Positions 25,740 through 34,800 are shown, counted from the first letter of the stretch. The stretch: DNA of 64,000 nt from Pseudomonas sp. JAI120 (GCF_014207255.1 NZ_JACHCZ010000003.1:618813-682812), one strand, 5' to 3'. Notes: generated by a model from the letters alone, not told the origin. Translations and numbers: made by a program.

Positions 25740-26080
25740 GACTTCGCCCTTCCTAAAGAACCCTTTGCACAAAATTTAACCAGCTGTGGATGAATCACAG
25801 ACAATAAAAATTAAAAGAGAGAAAGTTATTAAATCTTTGTTTTTATGTTTATTTCTACTGAGCACGTTTTCTGTGGATAGATCTCTACAGGCCTTTATTT
25901 ACAATGTGTACAGCGATTCAAAAGTCTGTGGTCATGTGCCAATGAGGCCCTTGGATAAGTGCTTTAAGCCTGTGGATTAAACAGGCTGTTATCCACAGAG
26001 GGGTTTTTACTCAGGTTTCAAGCCCTCTTATCAACTGGGCACAGGGGCGGTTATTCACAGGGCTTAATCCACAGAACTCC
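25740..26080. other. Second origin-like region: AT-rich tract with DnaA-box cluster
   Basis: The 554-base gap between mnmG and the FecI gene holds no credible ORF. An AT-rich tract (25799-25860) is followed by DnaA boxes: perfect TTATCCACA at 25989-25997, TTATTCACA at 26051-26059, and one-mismatch boxes at 25785, 25872, 25971 and 26065. The tract shares AAGTTATT within a similar purine-rich run with oriC proper (25823-25830 and 34409-34416). The arrangement equals that of an origin and lies beside mnmG, where E. coli oriC also sits. Autonomously replicating activity of two regions in Pseudomonas has been reported, to my memory; which one is active cannot be told from sequence. Confidence 0.65.
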
Positions 26081-26184
26081 GTGCAATGGTGTGAATTTCG
26101 CCCACGATGAAGCCCACCGAATCTTTCTATTGGGGGGAAGCACGTCAAAAAAGAGATCTATTGTGAGAAAACAGCGAGGCAGTT

Positions 26185-26203
26185 AATAATAGCGATTATC
26201 ATT
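26185..26203. promoter_or_regulatory. Fur box before the FecI-type sigma gene
   Basis: AATAATAGCGATTATCATT matches the 19-bp Fur consensus GATAATGATAATCATTATC closely in its right half and centre. It lies 14-32 bases before the ATG at 26217, so the cassette should be induced when iron is scarce. Confidence 0.8.
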
Positions 26204-26216
26204 AACCTACCTTGTC

Positions 26217-26729
26217 ATGCCTATGTCCCCTTCTTCACACACGGCTGCGGTTCAGAACATCTACGAGCAGCACCATTCCTGGTTGCACGGGTGGCTCAAA
26301 GGTAAGTTGCATAACGCCTGCGATGCAGCCGATGTGGCGCACGATACGTTCGTGCGCATTTTGGGTGGGCGGCATGCGGCGCAGATTGTTGAACCGCGTG
26401 ACTACCTGGCGACCATCGCCAGGGGCCTGGTGATTGATCGTTATCGCCGGCATGGCATCGAGCAGGCCTACAAGCAAACCTTGGCCGAACGGCCTGAAAC
26501 CACGGCCATCAGTGAAGAAGACAAGGCCATCATTATCGAGACGCTGGTGGCTGTGGATAAAGCCCTGTCCGGACTCGGCGAGCGAGCGCGACGGATCTTC
26601 CTGTTGTCGCAGATCGAGGGGCTGACTTATCAACAGATCGCCGATCAACTGCAGGTGTCGCTGACCACGGTGAAGAAGCACATGATCCGCGCATTGACTG
26701 AATGCTCGCTGATCGTGGCCAGCCTGTAA
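26217..26729 (+). CDS. FecI-type ECF sigma factor
   Basis: 170 residues; an ATG two codons later is an alternative start. Region 2 (DAADVAHDTFVRILGG, about residues 36-51) and region 4.2 (LTYQQIADQLQVSLTTVKKH, about 138-157) are typical of iron-starvation ECF sigmas. It would direct RNA polymerase to the receptor gene downstream upon a signal from FecR. Its stop overlaps the fecR-like ATG by one base (TAATG). A Fur box precedes it. Plus-strand orientation opposes the flanking mnmG and mnmE. Confidence 0.95.
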   Translation: MPMSPSSHTAAVQNIYEQHHSWLHGWLKGKLHNACDAADVAHDTFVRILGGRHAAQIVEPRDYLATIARGLVIDRYRRHGIEQAYKQTLAERPETTAISEEDKAIIIETLVAVDKALSGLGERARRIFLLSQIEGLTYQQIADQLQVSLTTVKKHMIRALTECSLIVASL

Positions 26730-27673
26730 TGGCCGCCCCCGATCGCAAGACCTTCGAGGCCGCTGCTAATTGGTATGTACAGTTTCAATCCCAAACGCCT
26801 ACGGCTGCTGAACGCCTTGCCTGGCAACAGTGGCTCAACGGCGATCCGTCCCATCAGGCGGCATGGAACCAGATGGAGCAATTGCAGCGCAGTCTCGGCG
26901 CCCTGCCCCAGGATTTCACCCGCCGGGCATTGTCGACCACGCAACAACGTCGTCAGGTGTTGAAGTGGATGTTGGTAATGGGCGGTACCGGGTGCCTGGG
27001 GTGGAATGTTCAGCAACATACCTCCCTGGGAAATGTATGGGCCGACTACCGGACATCTGTGGGTGAGCGCCGGCGCGTCGTATTGGCTGACGGCACACGG
27101 ATTGATCTGAATACCAGCACGGCGATTGACGTGATATTCGATGGGCACCAACGTTTGATCCGGCTGCGTGAAGGCGAAGTACTTATCCACACCGGGAAGT
27201 TGGGCGGGCAGACGCCCTTTTATGTCGAAACCCGCCAAGGCAGAGTCCAGGCACTGGGTACACGGTTTACAGTGCGCCAGTTGCCGGATTCCACACGTGT
27301 CGGTGTTCTGGAGGATCGCGTAAGTGTGTCCCCTGGTGACCAGCCCGGCCATGCTCGACTGCTCGGTGCCGGTGAAAGCGCTGACTTTGATCGTCAAAAC
27401 GTGGGGCTTGACCACACGTATAGCGGGTCCCAGGCAGCCTGGGTCGATGGCCAGCTGATCGTATTGGATGCTCGCCTCGGGGATGTGATCGAAGACCTCG
27501 CCCGCTACCGTCCCGGTGTCCTGAAATGCGACTTGGCTTGTGCACGTCTACGTGTTTCCGGAACCTTCCGCCTGGACTCCACCGATGCGGTACTGGCGAA
27601 TCTGCAGGCAACCTTGCCTATTCAGGTGAAATACTTCACTCGCTATTGGGTTTCGGTGAAGCGAATCTCCTGA
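26729..27673 (+). CDS. FecR-type anti-sigma/sigma regulator
   Basis: 314 residues from the ATG overlapping the sigma-gene stop. The cytoplasmic N-terminal domain (DUF4880-like, WQQWLNGDPSHQAAW near 33-47) binds the sigma factor; one membrane segment (about 77-93) follows QQRRQ; the periplasmic FecR domain has GERRRVVLADGTRIDLNTST. The Gly177-Thr178 pair in QALGTRF corresponds to the Gly-Thr site at which FoxR/FiuR-type proteins self-cleave. It relays receptor occupancy to the sigma factor by regulated proteolysis. Confidence 0.94.
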   Translation: MAAPDRKTFEAAANWYVQFQSQTPTAAERLAWQQWLNGDPSHQAAWNQMEQLQRSLGALPQDFTRRALSTTQQRRQVLKWMLVMGGTGCLGWNVQQHTSLGNVWADYRTSVGERRRVVLADGTRIDLNTSTAIDVIFDGHQRLIRLREGEVLIHTGKLGGQTPFYVETRQGRVQALGTRFTVRQLPDSTRVGVLEDRVSVSPGDQPGHARLLGAGESADFDRQNVGLDHTYSGSQAAWVDGQLIVLDARLGDVIEDLARYRPGVLKCDLACARLRVSGTFRLDSTDAVLANLQATLPIQVKYFTRYWVSVKRIS

Positions 27674-27766
27674 TAGCAAAAAAATATCCTCACAAAGGGT
27701 TATCTTTTTTTTACCTGATACGGCCCTAAAGGTAATTACGACGCCACCTTCAGGGCTTATCCACCT

Positions 27767-30205
27767 ATGCGCCTTCGCACCAAGCTCCGCCAGCGACTTT
27801 CCTACCACGGTATGACGTGCAGCCTGCTGCTCGGCACGGCAGCCACAGCCGGTGTTTTGCTATCCAGTGACGCCATGGCCGCCAGCGCGGTGCAGCATTA
27901 CGTCATTGCGGCCGGCCCCCTGGACAATGCCTTGAGTCAATTTGCCGCCAGGGCGAATGTGATTCTGTCTTTCTCGCCCCACCAAACCGCGCGCTTGAAC
28001 ACAACCGGGCTGGAAGGTGACTATTCGGTTGAGCAAGGTTTTGCACTGTTGCTGCAGAACTCAGGGTTACAAGCTGTAGTCCAGGCGCCTGGCAGCTATG
28101 TGCTGCAGGCCATTCCTACAGGGCAACTCACGCTCGCGCCCACCACAGTCAGCACTTATCAACAGGCGGGGTTCAATCAAGAGATTGCCGGGGATGTGGG
28201 CTACAAAGCGCAAAACAGCCGTATCGGTACCAAGACCAGCACGCCTCTGTCGGAAACACCGCGTTCGGTATCGGTCGTCACCGGCCAGCGCATCAAAGAC
28301 CAGAAGTCGCAGACCCTGACTGAAGTATTGGGTTACGTGCCAGGTATCTTCGCGCCGCCCTTTGCTGCTGGCGACGGTCTTGCGGGGGACTTGTTCTTCA
28401 TCCGCGGTTTCAATGCCACGGATTACGGCTACGGCCTGCTGCGAGATGGCCTGCGCGTACAAGGCAATCGGTACGACACCACCAGTGAGCCCTATGGCCT
28501 GGAGCGGGTCGAAATCTTTCGTGGGCCTTCTTCCCTGCTGTACGGTGAAAACGCGCCTGGCGGTTTAGTGAACTTGGTGAGCAAACATCCGACTGCCACG
28601 CCGCAAGGTGAAGTGCAGCTCGGTTATGGCTCGAATAATCGGCGTCAGTTGGGTGTGGATATCTCTGGTCCACTAAACGACAGCGGCAATATCCTTGGCC
28701 GGGTTGTGATGCTTGGCCGCAAGTCTGACACGCAGACTGACCATGTTCCTGATGATCGCCTGTATATCGCGCCTTCACTGACCCTGAATTTCGACGATTT
28801 CAACACGCTCACTCTGTTGGCCAATTACCAAAAGGACCACACCAATCTCGAACTTGGCCTACCCGCTGCGGGGACCTTGCTTACAAATCCAAACGGAAAG
28901 CTGTCCAAGCACACCATGCTCGGCGACCCAGACTGGAATACGTTCGAACGTGAAGCCTGGAGCAGCGGATACGAATTCAGCCACAGCTTCAATGATGAGT
29001 GGCAGTTCCGACAGAACTCGCGGTACATGCAATCGCGCATCAACCGTCACGAAACCTGGCCGAGCACATTGAACAATGGCGGTTTCGGCACCCAACTGAA
29101 CATGACGGCCTACGACCGCTACAACAAGTCGATGGTCTACTCCCTGGATAACCAGTTGGAAGGAAAATTCCAGGTCGGGGGCCTGGAAAATACGGTGCTG
29201 TTCGGCGCCAGTTATGACCGAACCTCGTTCAACCAGGATTGGGACGCAGGCTTCGCCGGCACCATCAATGTGTATAACCCCGTGTACCTGCGTGAACCGC
29301 TTACCCCGGTGGCCGTGCAAAACACCTTGCTCGAGCAGCAGATGAAAGGTGTTTATGCACAAATCCAGAGCAAGTATGACCACTGGTTGTTCCTGCTGGG
29401 CGGCCGCCAGGACTGGGTCGACAGTGATTTCCGCGACAAGGTCAACAAAGCCAGCAACACCGGCTCCGAAGACCGCAAGTTTACCTACCAGGGCGGGGTG
29501 ATGTACCAGTTCGACAACGGCCTGACGCCGTACGTCAGCTACTCCACCGCATTTGTGCCTGTACAGCAGATCTCCAACGCCGGTTCACCGTTGAAGCCGA
29601 TCACCAGCAGTCAGTACGAAGTGGGTGTGAAGTACGAGCCGGTCGGCTGGGATACAGCGATGACCCTGTCGGTGTATGACTTGCGCAAGGAAGACGACAC
29701 CTACCTCGACGCCACCACCAACAGCTACCGCCAGGTGGGCGAAAGCCGGGCCAAAGGTGCCGAGGTCGAGGTGAACAGCAATATCACGCCCAACCTGAAT
29801 GTGACCGCAGCCTACACCTACACTGACGCTCGTATTACCAAGGACTCGGCTACCTCGCTGGTTGAGGGGCATCAGATGACGGGGGTTCCGCGCAACCAGG
29901 CCTCGGCGTGGGGCAAGTACCGATTTCTCGATGGCCAACTCAAGGGTTTGTCCCTGGGCGGCGGTGTGCGCTATTTCGACAGTACGTTTTCTTACACCCA
30001 GCCAAGCCTGTACGGAAAGCTGGATGCTGGGAGCGTCACTCTGGTGGACGCAGCCGTGGGCTATCAGATCGACAAGCACTGGTCAGTGGACGTGAACGCC
30101 AAGAATCTGTTCGACAAGGAGTATGTTTCTGGCTGCAACGACGCGGGCCGCTGCTATTGGGGTGACAGTCGCACACTGCTTGGCACTGTTTCGTACAACT
30201 GGTGA
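27767..30205 (+). CDS. TonB-dependent siderophore receptor with signalling domain
   Basis: 812 residues. A signal peptide (cleavage near AMA-AS, about residue 38) is followed by an STN signalling domain (about 45-115), the plug (about 160-280: TPRSVSVVTGQRIKDQ, then RGF and GPSSLLYGENAPGGLVNLVSK), and a 22-strand barrel ending in aromatic Trp. The STN domain contacts the FecR-type protein, so ferric-siderophore uptake is coupled to induction. The C-terminal segment with CNDAGRCYWGDSRT resembles FhuA/FiuA hydroxamate receptors. The exact siderophore is not determined. The ribosome site is weak; a TTATCCACC precedes the ATG. Confidence 0.93.
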   Translation: MRLRTKLRQRLSYHGMTCSLLLGTAATAGVLLSSDAMAASAVQHYVIAAGPLDNALSQFAARANVILSFSPHQTARLNTTGLEGDYSVEQGFALLLQNSGLQAVVQAPGSYVLQAIPTGQLTLAPTTVSTYQQAGFNQEIAGDVGYKAQNSRIGTKTSTPLSETPRSVSVVTGQRIKDQKSQTLTEVLGYVPGIFAPPFAAGDGLAGDLFFIRGFNATDYGYGLLRDGLRVQGNRYDTTSEPYGLERVEIFRGPSSLLYGENAPGGLVNLVSKHPTATPQGEVQLGYGSNNRRQLGVDISGPLNDSGNILGRVVMLGRKSDTQTDHVPDDRLYIAPSLTLNFDDFNTLTLLANYQKDHTNLELGLPAAGTLLTNPNGKLSKHTMLGDPDWNTFEREAWSSGYEFSHSFNDEWQFRQNSRYMQSRINRHETWPSTLNNGGFGTQLNMTAYDRYNKSMVYSLDNQLEGKFQVGGLENTVLFGASYDRTSFNQDWDAGFAGTINVYNPVYLREPLTPVAVQNTLLEQQMKGVYAQIQSKYDHWLFLLGGRQDWVDSDFRDKVNKASNTGSEDRKFTYQGGVMYQFDNGLTPYVSYSTAFVPVQQISNAGSPLKPITSSQYEVGVKYEPVGWDTAMTLSVYDLRKEDDTYLDATTNSYRQVGESRAKGAEVEVNSNITPNLNVTAAYTYTDARITKDSATSLVEGHQMTGVPRNQASAWGKYRFLDGQLKGLSLGGGVRYFDSTFSYTQPSLYGKLDAGSVTLVDAAVGYQIDKHWSVDVNAKNLFDKEYVSGCNDAGRCYWGDSRTLLGTVSYNW

Positions 30206-30207
30206 AG

Positions 30208-30249
30208 GATGAAGGCCTGAAGAATCAAAATATTCTTCAGGCCTTCATC
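30208..30249. terminator. 18-bp perfect palindrome between convergent genes
   Basis: GATGAAGGCCTGAAGAAT (30208-30225) and its exact reverse complement (30232-30249) are separated by six bases, just after the receptor stop and before the mnmE stop. A bidirectional terminator or transcript-end hairpin is likely by position, although no strong T-run follows on either strand. A half REP (GCGGGCAAGCCAGCTCCTAC) abuts it at 30250-30270. Confidence 0.55.
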
Positions 30250-30265
30250 GCGGGCAAGCCAGCTC

Positions 30266-31636
30266 CTACTTGCCGATACAGAAGCTGGAGAAGATCCGTC
30301 CCAGCAGATCATCCGAGCTGAACGCGCCGGTGATTTCTCCCAACAGCTGCTGCGCCTGACGCAAGTCCTCAGCCAACAGCTCACCAGCCCCCGCCAAGGT
30401 CAATTGAGCCCGACCGTGCTCCAACGCTGCACTTGCGTGACGCAGCGCCTCCAGATGCCTGCGACGTGCACTGAAGCTGCTTTCCGAGGTCTGCTCGTAC
30501 CCCATGCAGGCCTTGAGGTGGTCGCGCAGCAACTCCAGTCCATCACCGGCCGATTTCGCACTCAGGCTGATGGTGACATGGCCATCCTCGCTGGTTTCCA
30601 TCGCTATGGCTTCACCGGTCAGGTCAGCCTTATTCCGAATCAAGGTGACTTTGGACGGGTCTGGCCGTTGCTCAAGGAATTCCGGCCACAATGCGAATGG
30701 ATCTACAGCTTCCGGCGCCGTGGCATCTACCACCAGCAACACACGGTCCGCCTCACTGATAGCCTTGAGCGCACGCTCGACGCCGATCTTTTCCACCTGG
30801 TCGTCGGTGTCGCGTAAACCCGCGGTATCGACCACGTGCAACGGCATGCCATCAATGTGGATATGTTCGCGCAAAATGTCCCGGGTAGTACCGGCAATCT
30901 CGGTGACGATGGCAGCTTCTCGACCCGCCAGGGCGTTCAGCAGGCTGGATTTGCCGGCATTGGGGCGCCCAGCGATCACCACCGTCATGCCGTCGCGCAG
31001 CAACGCGCCCTGCCCGGCTTCACGCAGGACTGTGGATAATTCATCGCGGACCTTATCCAGCATCGCCAATACATGGCCATCGGCAAGGAAGTCGATTTCC
31101 TCTTCAGGAAAATCAATCGCCGCCTCGACGTAGATGCGCAGGCTTATCAACTGTTCGGTCAAGTTATGCACACGCAGGGAAAAGGCGCCCTGCAAAGAGC
31201 GCAATGCGTTGCGTGCTGCCTGTGCAGAACTGGCCTCGATCAAGTCGGCAATTGCTTCAGCCTGTGCCAGGTCGAGCTTGTCGTTAAGGAATGCCCGCTC
31301 ACTGAATTCTCCAGGACGAGCCAGGCGGCAACCCAATTGCAGGCAGCGCTGCAGCAACATATCCAGAACGATTGGGCCGCCATGCCCCTGCAATTCCAGT
31401 ACGTCTTCACCCGTGAAGGAGTTGGGGCCCGGGAAATACAGGGCCAGGCCTTCGTCCAATACTTCTTCATCAGAGCCTAGGAACGGGCCGTAATGGGCAT
31501 AGCGCGGCTTTAACTCTCTCCCGCTGATGGCCTTCGCGGCAATGCCGGCGAGCGGTCCGGAAATACGAACGATACCGACGCCGCCGCGACCCTGAGCGGT
31601 AGCGACAGCAGCGATGGTTTCACGAGTAGCGCTCAT
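30266..31636 (-). CDS. mnmE: tRNA modification GTPase MnmE
   Basis: 456 residues. An N-terminal folate-binding domain (about 1-120) precedes a helical domain interrupted by a G domain: P-loop GRPNAGKSS at 223-231, the G4 motif NKAD later. The C-terminus is FCIGK, whose cysteine is catalytically important. It forms the MnmE-MnmG complex that modifies U34 of certain tRNAs. It is downstream of yidC on the same strand. Confidence 0.99.
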   Translation of the reverse strand: MSATRETIAAVATAQGRGGVGIVRISGPLAGIAAKAISGRELKPRYAHYGPFLGSDEEVLDEGLALYFPGPNSFTGEDVLELQGHGGPIVLDMLLQRCLQLGCRLARPGEFSERAFLNDKLDLAQAEAIADLIEASSAQAARNALRSLQGAFSLRVHNLTEQLISLRIYVEAAIDFPEEEIDFLADGHVLAMLDKVRDELSTVLREAGQGALLRDGMTVVIAGRPNAGKSSLLNALAGREAAIVTEIAGTTRDILREHIHIDGMPLHVVDTAGLRDTDDQVEKIGVERALKAISEADRVLLVVDATAPEAVDPFALWPEFLEQRPDPSKVTLIRNKADLTGEAIAMETSEDGHVTISLSAKSAGDGLELLRDHLKACMGYEQTSESSFSARRRHLEALRHASAALEHGRAQLTLAGAGELLAEDLRQAQQLLGEITGAFSSDDLLGRIFSSFCIGK

Positions 31637-31671
31637 CAGCAGGTTCCAGAATAAAAATGACGGAAAGCAAA

Positions 31672-31690
31672 ACGCCCCACTAGGGGGCGT
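31672..31690 (-). terminator. Terminator between yidC and mnmE
   Basis: ACGCCCC (31672-31678) pairs with GGGGCGT (31684-31690); reading on the minus strand, the hairpin is followed by TTTTGCTTT. Probable end of the rpmH-rnpA-yidD-yidC transcript. Confidence 0.65.
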
Positions 31691-31715
31691 CTTGAGTGGT
31701 TATCCACAGAGTAAA

Positions 31716-33419
31716 TTACGCCTCGGCTTTTTTGGTAGCCGCTTCGATTTTACGTGTGATGTACCACTGTTGAGAGATCGACAACACGTTGTTGACCACC
31801 CAGTACAGAACCAGACCAGCTGGGAACCACAGGAAGAAGAAGGTGAAGATGATTGGCATCATTTTCATCACTTTGGCCTGCATCGGATCCGGTGGTGTCG
31901 GGTTCAGGCGCTGCTGGATAAACATGGTCGCGCCCATGATGATCGGCAGGATAAAGAACGGGTCTTTGATCGACAGGTCAGTTATCCACAGCATGAACGG
32001 TGCCTGACGCATTTCCACGCTTTCCAGGAGTACCCAGTAAAGCGACAGGAATACCGGCATCTGCACCAGAATCGGCAAGCATCCACCCAGCGGGTTGATC
32101 TTCTCTTTCTTGTACAGCTCCATCATGGCCTGCGACATTTTCTGCCGGTCATCGCCATGTTGTTCTTTCAGCGCGGCCAGTTTAGGGGCCACGGCACGCA
32201 TGCGCGCCATCGACTTGTAGCTGGCGGCCGACAGTGGGAAGAAGATCCCCTTGATCAGCATGGTCAGGAAAATGATCGACCAGCCCCAGTTACCGACGAT
32301 GCTGTGGATATGTTGCAGCAGCCAGAAAATCGGCTGGGCAATGAACCACAGGATGCCGTAATCCACAGTCAGTTCCAGACCTGGGGACAACTCTTTCAAC
32401 ACCGCTTGGCTTTTCGGGCCGGCGTACAGGGTTGCGCTGGTTTCAGCCTTGGCACCTGGAGCGACAGTCAACGCCGGGCCGGTGTAGCCAATGATGTAGT
32501 TACCTTTGCTGTCCTTGCGCGCCAGTACTGCATTGTTCTGGCCAGGCTGAGGAATCCACGCGGTCACAAAGTAGTGTTGCAGCCAGGCTACCCAACCACC
32601 GTTCACGTTATAGGTGATCGGTGCCTTGGTTTTGTCTTCGGCCACCTTATCCATGTCTTTCATGGATACTTTTTTGTACGGCTCCGAACTTGTCCACAGG
32701 GCTGCGCCCAGGTAAGTCGCGGTACCGGTCGCAGTGCTGGACGATGGATCGGAGCTGGCGTCACGCTTGAGCTGCGCAAACATTGCGCCGGTCCAAGGCT
32801 GAGCGCTCTGGTTGTCGATCAAATAGGTGACAACGATGTCGTACAGCCCGCGCTTGAGTGTGAAACGCTTGATGTAGTTGACGCCGTCCTTGCTGAACTT
32901 CAAGTCCACGACCAGTTGGTCTTGGCCATCTGCCAGTTGGTAGCTCTTCTTCTCCGAAGAGAAAATCGGACGACCGGTTGCGCTCGCATCAGGACCGTTG
33001 GTGCCGATCAGGCCACTTTGTGCCTGGTAAACACGTTCGCCACCGTTATCGAACAACTGGAATGGAATTTCCGGGTGATCCTGACGACGCGGATACAGCG
33101 GAAGTGTCAGTTTGGCAACATCGCCACCTTGCGGGTCGATAGCCAAGTCCAATACATCCGTCTTGATCTGGATGAGGTCGGTGCTTGTGGCAACTGCAAC
33201 TTCGGCAGGTGCTTTTGTTTCGCCCGCTGCGCGTGGAATGTCATCACTGGCGGCAGTATTGGTGCCACTAACTGTATCGGGAAGTCCCGCTGGAACAGCA
33301 TTGGCAGCAACATTCTGAGTCGGCAGGGCAGCTTGGCCATAGTCCTGGTTCCACTTAAGGACCATGACGTAGGACACGATTGCCAGGGCGACGATCAGGA
33401 TCGTGCGTTTAATATCCAT
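31716..33419 (-). CDS. yidC: Membrane protein insertase YidC
   Basis: 567 residues. An N-terminal membrane helix (about 4-22) and a large periplasmic beta domain (about 60-340) precede five C-terminal helices with the conserved core from LTVDYGILWFIAQPIFWLL onward. It inserts Sec-dependent and independent inner-membrane proteins, including Fo subunits c and a encoded nearby. Its start is two bases after the yidD stop. Confidence 0.99.
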   Translation of the reverse strand: MDIKRTILIVALAIVSYVMVLKWNQDYGQAALPTQNVAANAVPAGLPDTVSGTNTAASDDIPRAAGETKAPAEVAVATSTDLIQIKTDVLDLAIDPQGGDVAKLTLPLYPRRQDHPEIPFQLFDNGGERVYQAQSGLIGTNGPDASATGRPIFSSEKKSYQLADGQDQLVVDLKFSKDGVNYIKRFTLKRGLYDIVVTYLIDNQSAQPWTGAMFAQLKRDASSDPSSSTATGTATYLGAALWTSSEPYKKVSMKDMDKVAEDKTKAPITYNVNGGWVAWLQHYFVTAWIPQPGQNNAVLARKDSKGNYIIGYTGPALTVAPGAKAETSATLYAGPKSQAVLKELSPGLELTVDYGILWFIAQPIFWLLQHIHSIVGNWGWSIIFLTMLIKGIFFPLSAASYKSMARMRAVAPKLAALKEQHGDDRQKMSQAMMELYKKEKINPLGGCLPILVQMPVFLSLYWVLLESVEMRQAPFMLWITDLSIKDPFFILPIIMGATMFIQQRLNPTPPDPMQAKVMKMMPIIFTFFFLWFPAGLVLYWVVNNVLSISQQWYITRKIEAATKKAEA

Positions 33420-33421
33420 GA

Positions 33422-33667
33422 TTACTCGGCCATCGAAGAAGAACGGGAGGTAGGGATAGGTGGAACCGGGTCATAACCACCGGGATTCCACGGATGACAG
33501 CGACCTAAACGACGAAAGGTCAGCCAGCCACCGCGCAGAAGACCATGATTTTCTATGGCCTCTAACGCGTAGCAGGAACAACTGGGGTAGAAACGACAGT
33601 GGCTGGCCATCAGAGGACTAATGGCATAGCGGTAAAACTGGATCGGAACGAGTGCCAGTTTACGCAT
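33422..33667 (-). CDS. yidD: Membrane protein insertion efficiency factor YidD
   Basis: 81 residues. Three conserved cysteines in HCRFYPSCSCYALEAI (about 23-38) and the RLGRCHPWNPGGYDPVP signature (53-69) define the family. It has an amphipathic N-terminus that associates with the inner membrane and helps YidC. Its start lies inside the 3' end of rnpA (8-base overlap). Confidence 0.97.
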   Translation of the reverse strand: MRKLALVPIQFYRYAISPLMASHCRFYPSCSCYALEAIENHGLLRGGWLTFRRLGRCHPWNPGGYDPVPPIPTSRSSSMAE

Positions 33668-34067
33668 CGGTACTGTCTACCCCTACAGTTTCGGTGCTGA
33701 CTGCTGGTGCTGGCTTGTTGGTACGCGCCAGACGTTTCCAGAGCTTGCCGAAATGCTGAATCAATTCGGGGTTTTCTACATCCCCCAAGCCTTTGCGCGC
33801 GACGATAACAATATCCCAACCAACCAGAGTGTCCTGGTGGAGGCGAAACGATTCGCGCATCAGACGCTTGAGGCGATTGCGCTCAACGGAGAGCTTTACG
33901 CTCTTCTTGCCGATCACCAACCCGAGACGGGGGTGATCAAGATCGTTGTTACGCGCAAGGAGCAGGAGATTTTTCCCCGGAACCTTGCCGGTGGGGGAGT
34001 CAAAGACTGCCTTGAAGTGCCGGGGGGTTAGCAGACGCTTTTCCCGACTGAAGTCCTGACTCACCAC
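33660..34067 (-). CDS. rnpA: Ribonuclease P protein component
   Basis: About 135 residues. Two GTG codons (34067, 34064) begin the conserved N-terminus VVSQDFSREKRLLTPRHF; the frame extends further upstream but overlaps rpmH in an alternative frame. The RNR motif RNRLKRLMRESFR (about 63-75) is present. It binds the RNA subunit and pre-tRNA leader. The ribosome site is weak, as is common for this gene, which overlaps or adjoins rpmH. Confidence 0.95.
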   Translation of the reverse strand: MVSQDFSREKRLLTPRHFKAVFDSPTGKVPGKNLLLLARNNDLDHPRLGLVIGKKSVKLSVERNRLKRLMRESFRLHQDTLVGWDIVIVARKGLGDVENPELIQHFGKLWKRLARTNKPAPAVSTETVGVDSTDA

Positions 34068-34080
34068 CAGTACCGGATTA

Positions 34081-34215
34081 TCAAACTGCCAGACGCGCAC
34101 GACCTTTGGCGCGGCGACGCGACAGGACAGCACGGCCGTTCTTGGTAGCCATGCGAGCACGGAAGCCGTGGGTACGGGCGCGTTTGATGGTGCTTGGTTG
34201 GAAAGTACGTTTCAT
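34081..34215 (-). CDS. rpmH: 50S ribosomal protein L34
   Basis: A 44-residue gene, too short for many ORF filters. It begins MKRTFQPSTIKRARTHGFRA and ends KGRARLAV, the universal L34 pattern, very basic. 13 bases separate it from the rnpA start, in the canonical rpmH-rnpA-yidD-yidC order, and it faces oriC. The third-last basic residue pattern (KGRARL rather than KGRKRL) is a minor variant. Confidence 0.99.
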   Translation of the reverse strand: MKRTFQPSTIKRARTHGFRARMATKNGRAVLSRRRAKGRARLAV

Positions 34216-34380
34216 GGCGTTGTTACCTGGTTCGTCCACAACGGGCCGGAATGGCCCCCGTTTTAAGAGACCGGCGATTCTAGAGAAAGCAAGCCTCTAG
34301 GTCAATTTCCAACCAGCTTTTCCTTCAATTAGATCTTTACGGACCTCCAGCCCTTTTCTTTCCGTTCTGCTTCCATGAGC

Positions 34381-34744
34381 AATGCCATAGATATAAAAAT
34401 AAAGAAGGAAGTTATTTAAAGCTTTTCTGTAAAGCTTATAAAAGCTAGGCAGGCCATCCTCTGTGGATAACTGCCTTGAGGCCTTATTCCACGTGATGTA
34501 CAGAGAATGACAACACGGGGGAGAAACGGTGCTCTGCCTGTGCTGCGCTGTCGGATAAGCTGTGTGTGGAATGGCATGTTATCCACAGGCCAGTTACCCA
34601 CAGACTTTCGCCCCCACTTGTACAACGAGCTCAGGCACGCTTATCCACAGAGCTTATGCACAGACCATCTGTCGCATTTTTTGCAGTTAAGGCATTGATT
34701 TTGGCTGGCCTGTGAGCAACCTACATGTGGATAAGTGGGCTGCT
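34381..34744. other. oriC: Chromosomal replication origin oriC (rpmH-dnaA intergenic region)
   Basis: The 585-base gap between rpmH and dnaA. An AT-rich unwinding candidate (34386-34446) is followed by perfect DnaA boxes at 34462-34470, 34579-34587, 34641-34649 and 34736-34744, and near-perfect ones at 34594-34602 (TTACCCACA) and 34654-34662 (TTATGCACA). Gene polarity switches here, from minus on the left to plus on the right. This location is the established oriC in Pseudomonas. The rightmost box is 57 bases before the dnaA GTG and could mediate autorepression. Confidence 0.95.
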
Positions 34745-34800
34745 GGCCGCTACAATGGCGGCTGTTTTTGCCTCACCGGCTTTCAACTTAGGGGATATCC

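Noticed and set aside
26085..26160. CRISPR or tRNA genes anywhere in the window
   Set aside because: No direct-repeat/spacer array and no tRNA-like cloverleaf was seen on either strand; the checked gaps are origin, leader or REP sequence.
34487..34500. TTCCACGTGATGTACA in oriC as a parS site
   Set aside because: Only the left half of the palindrome matches.
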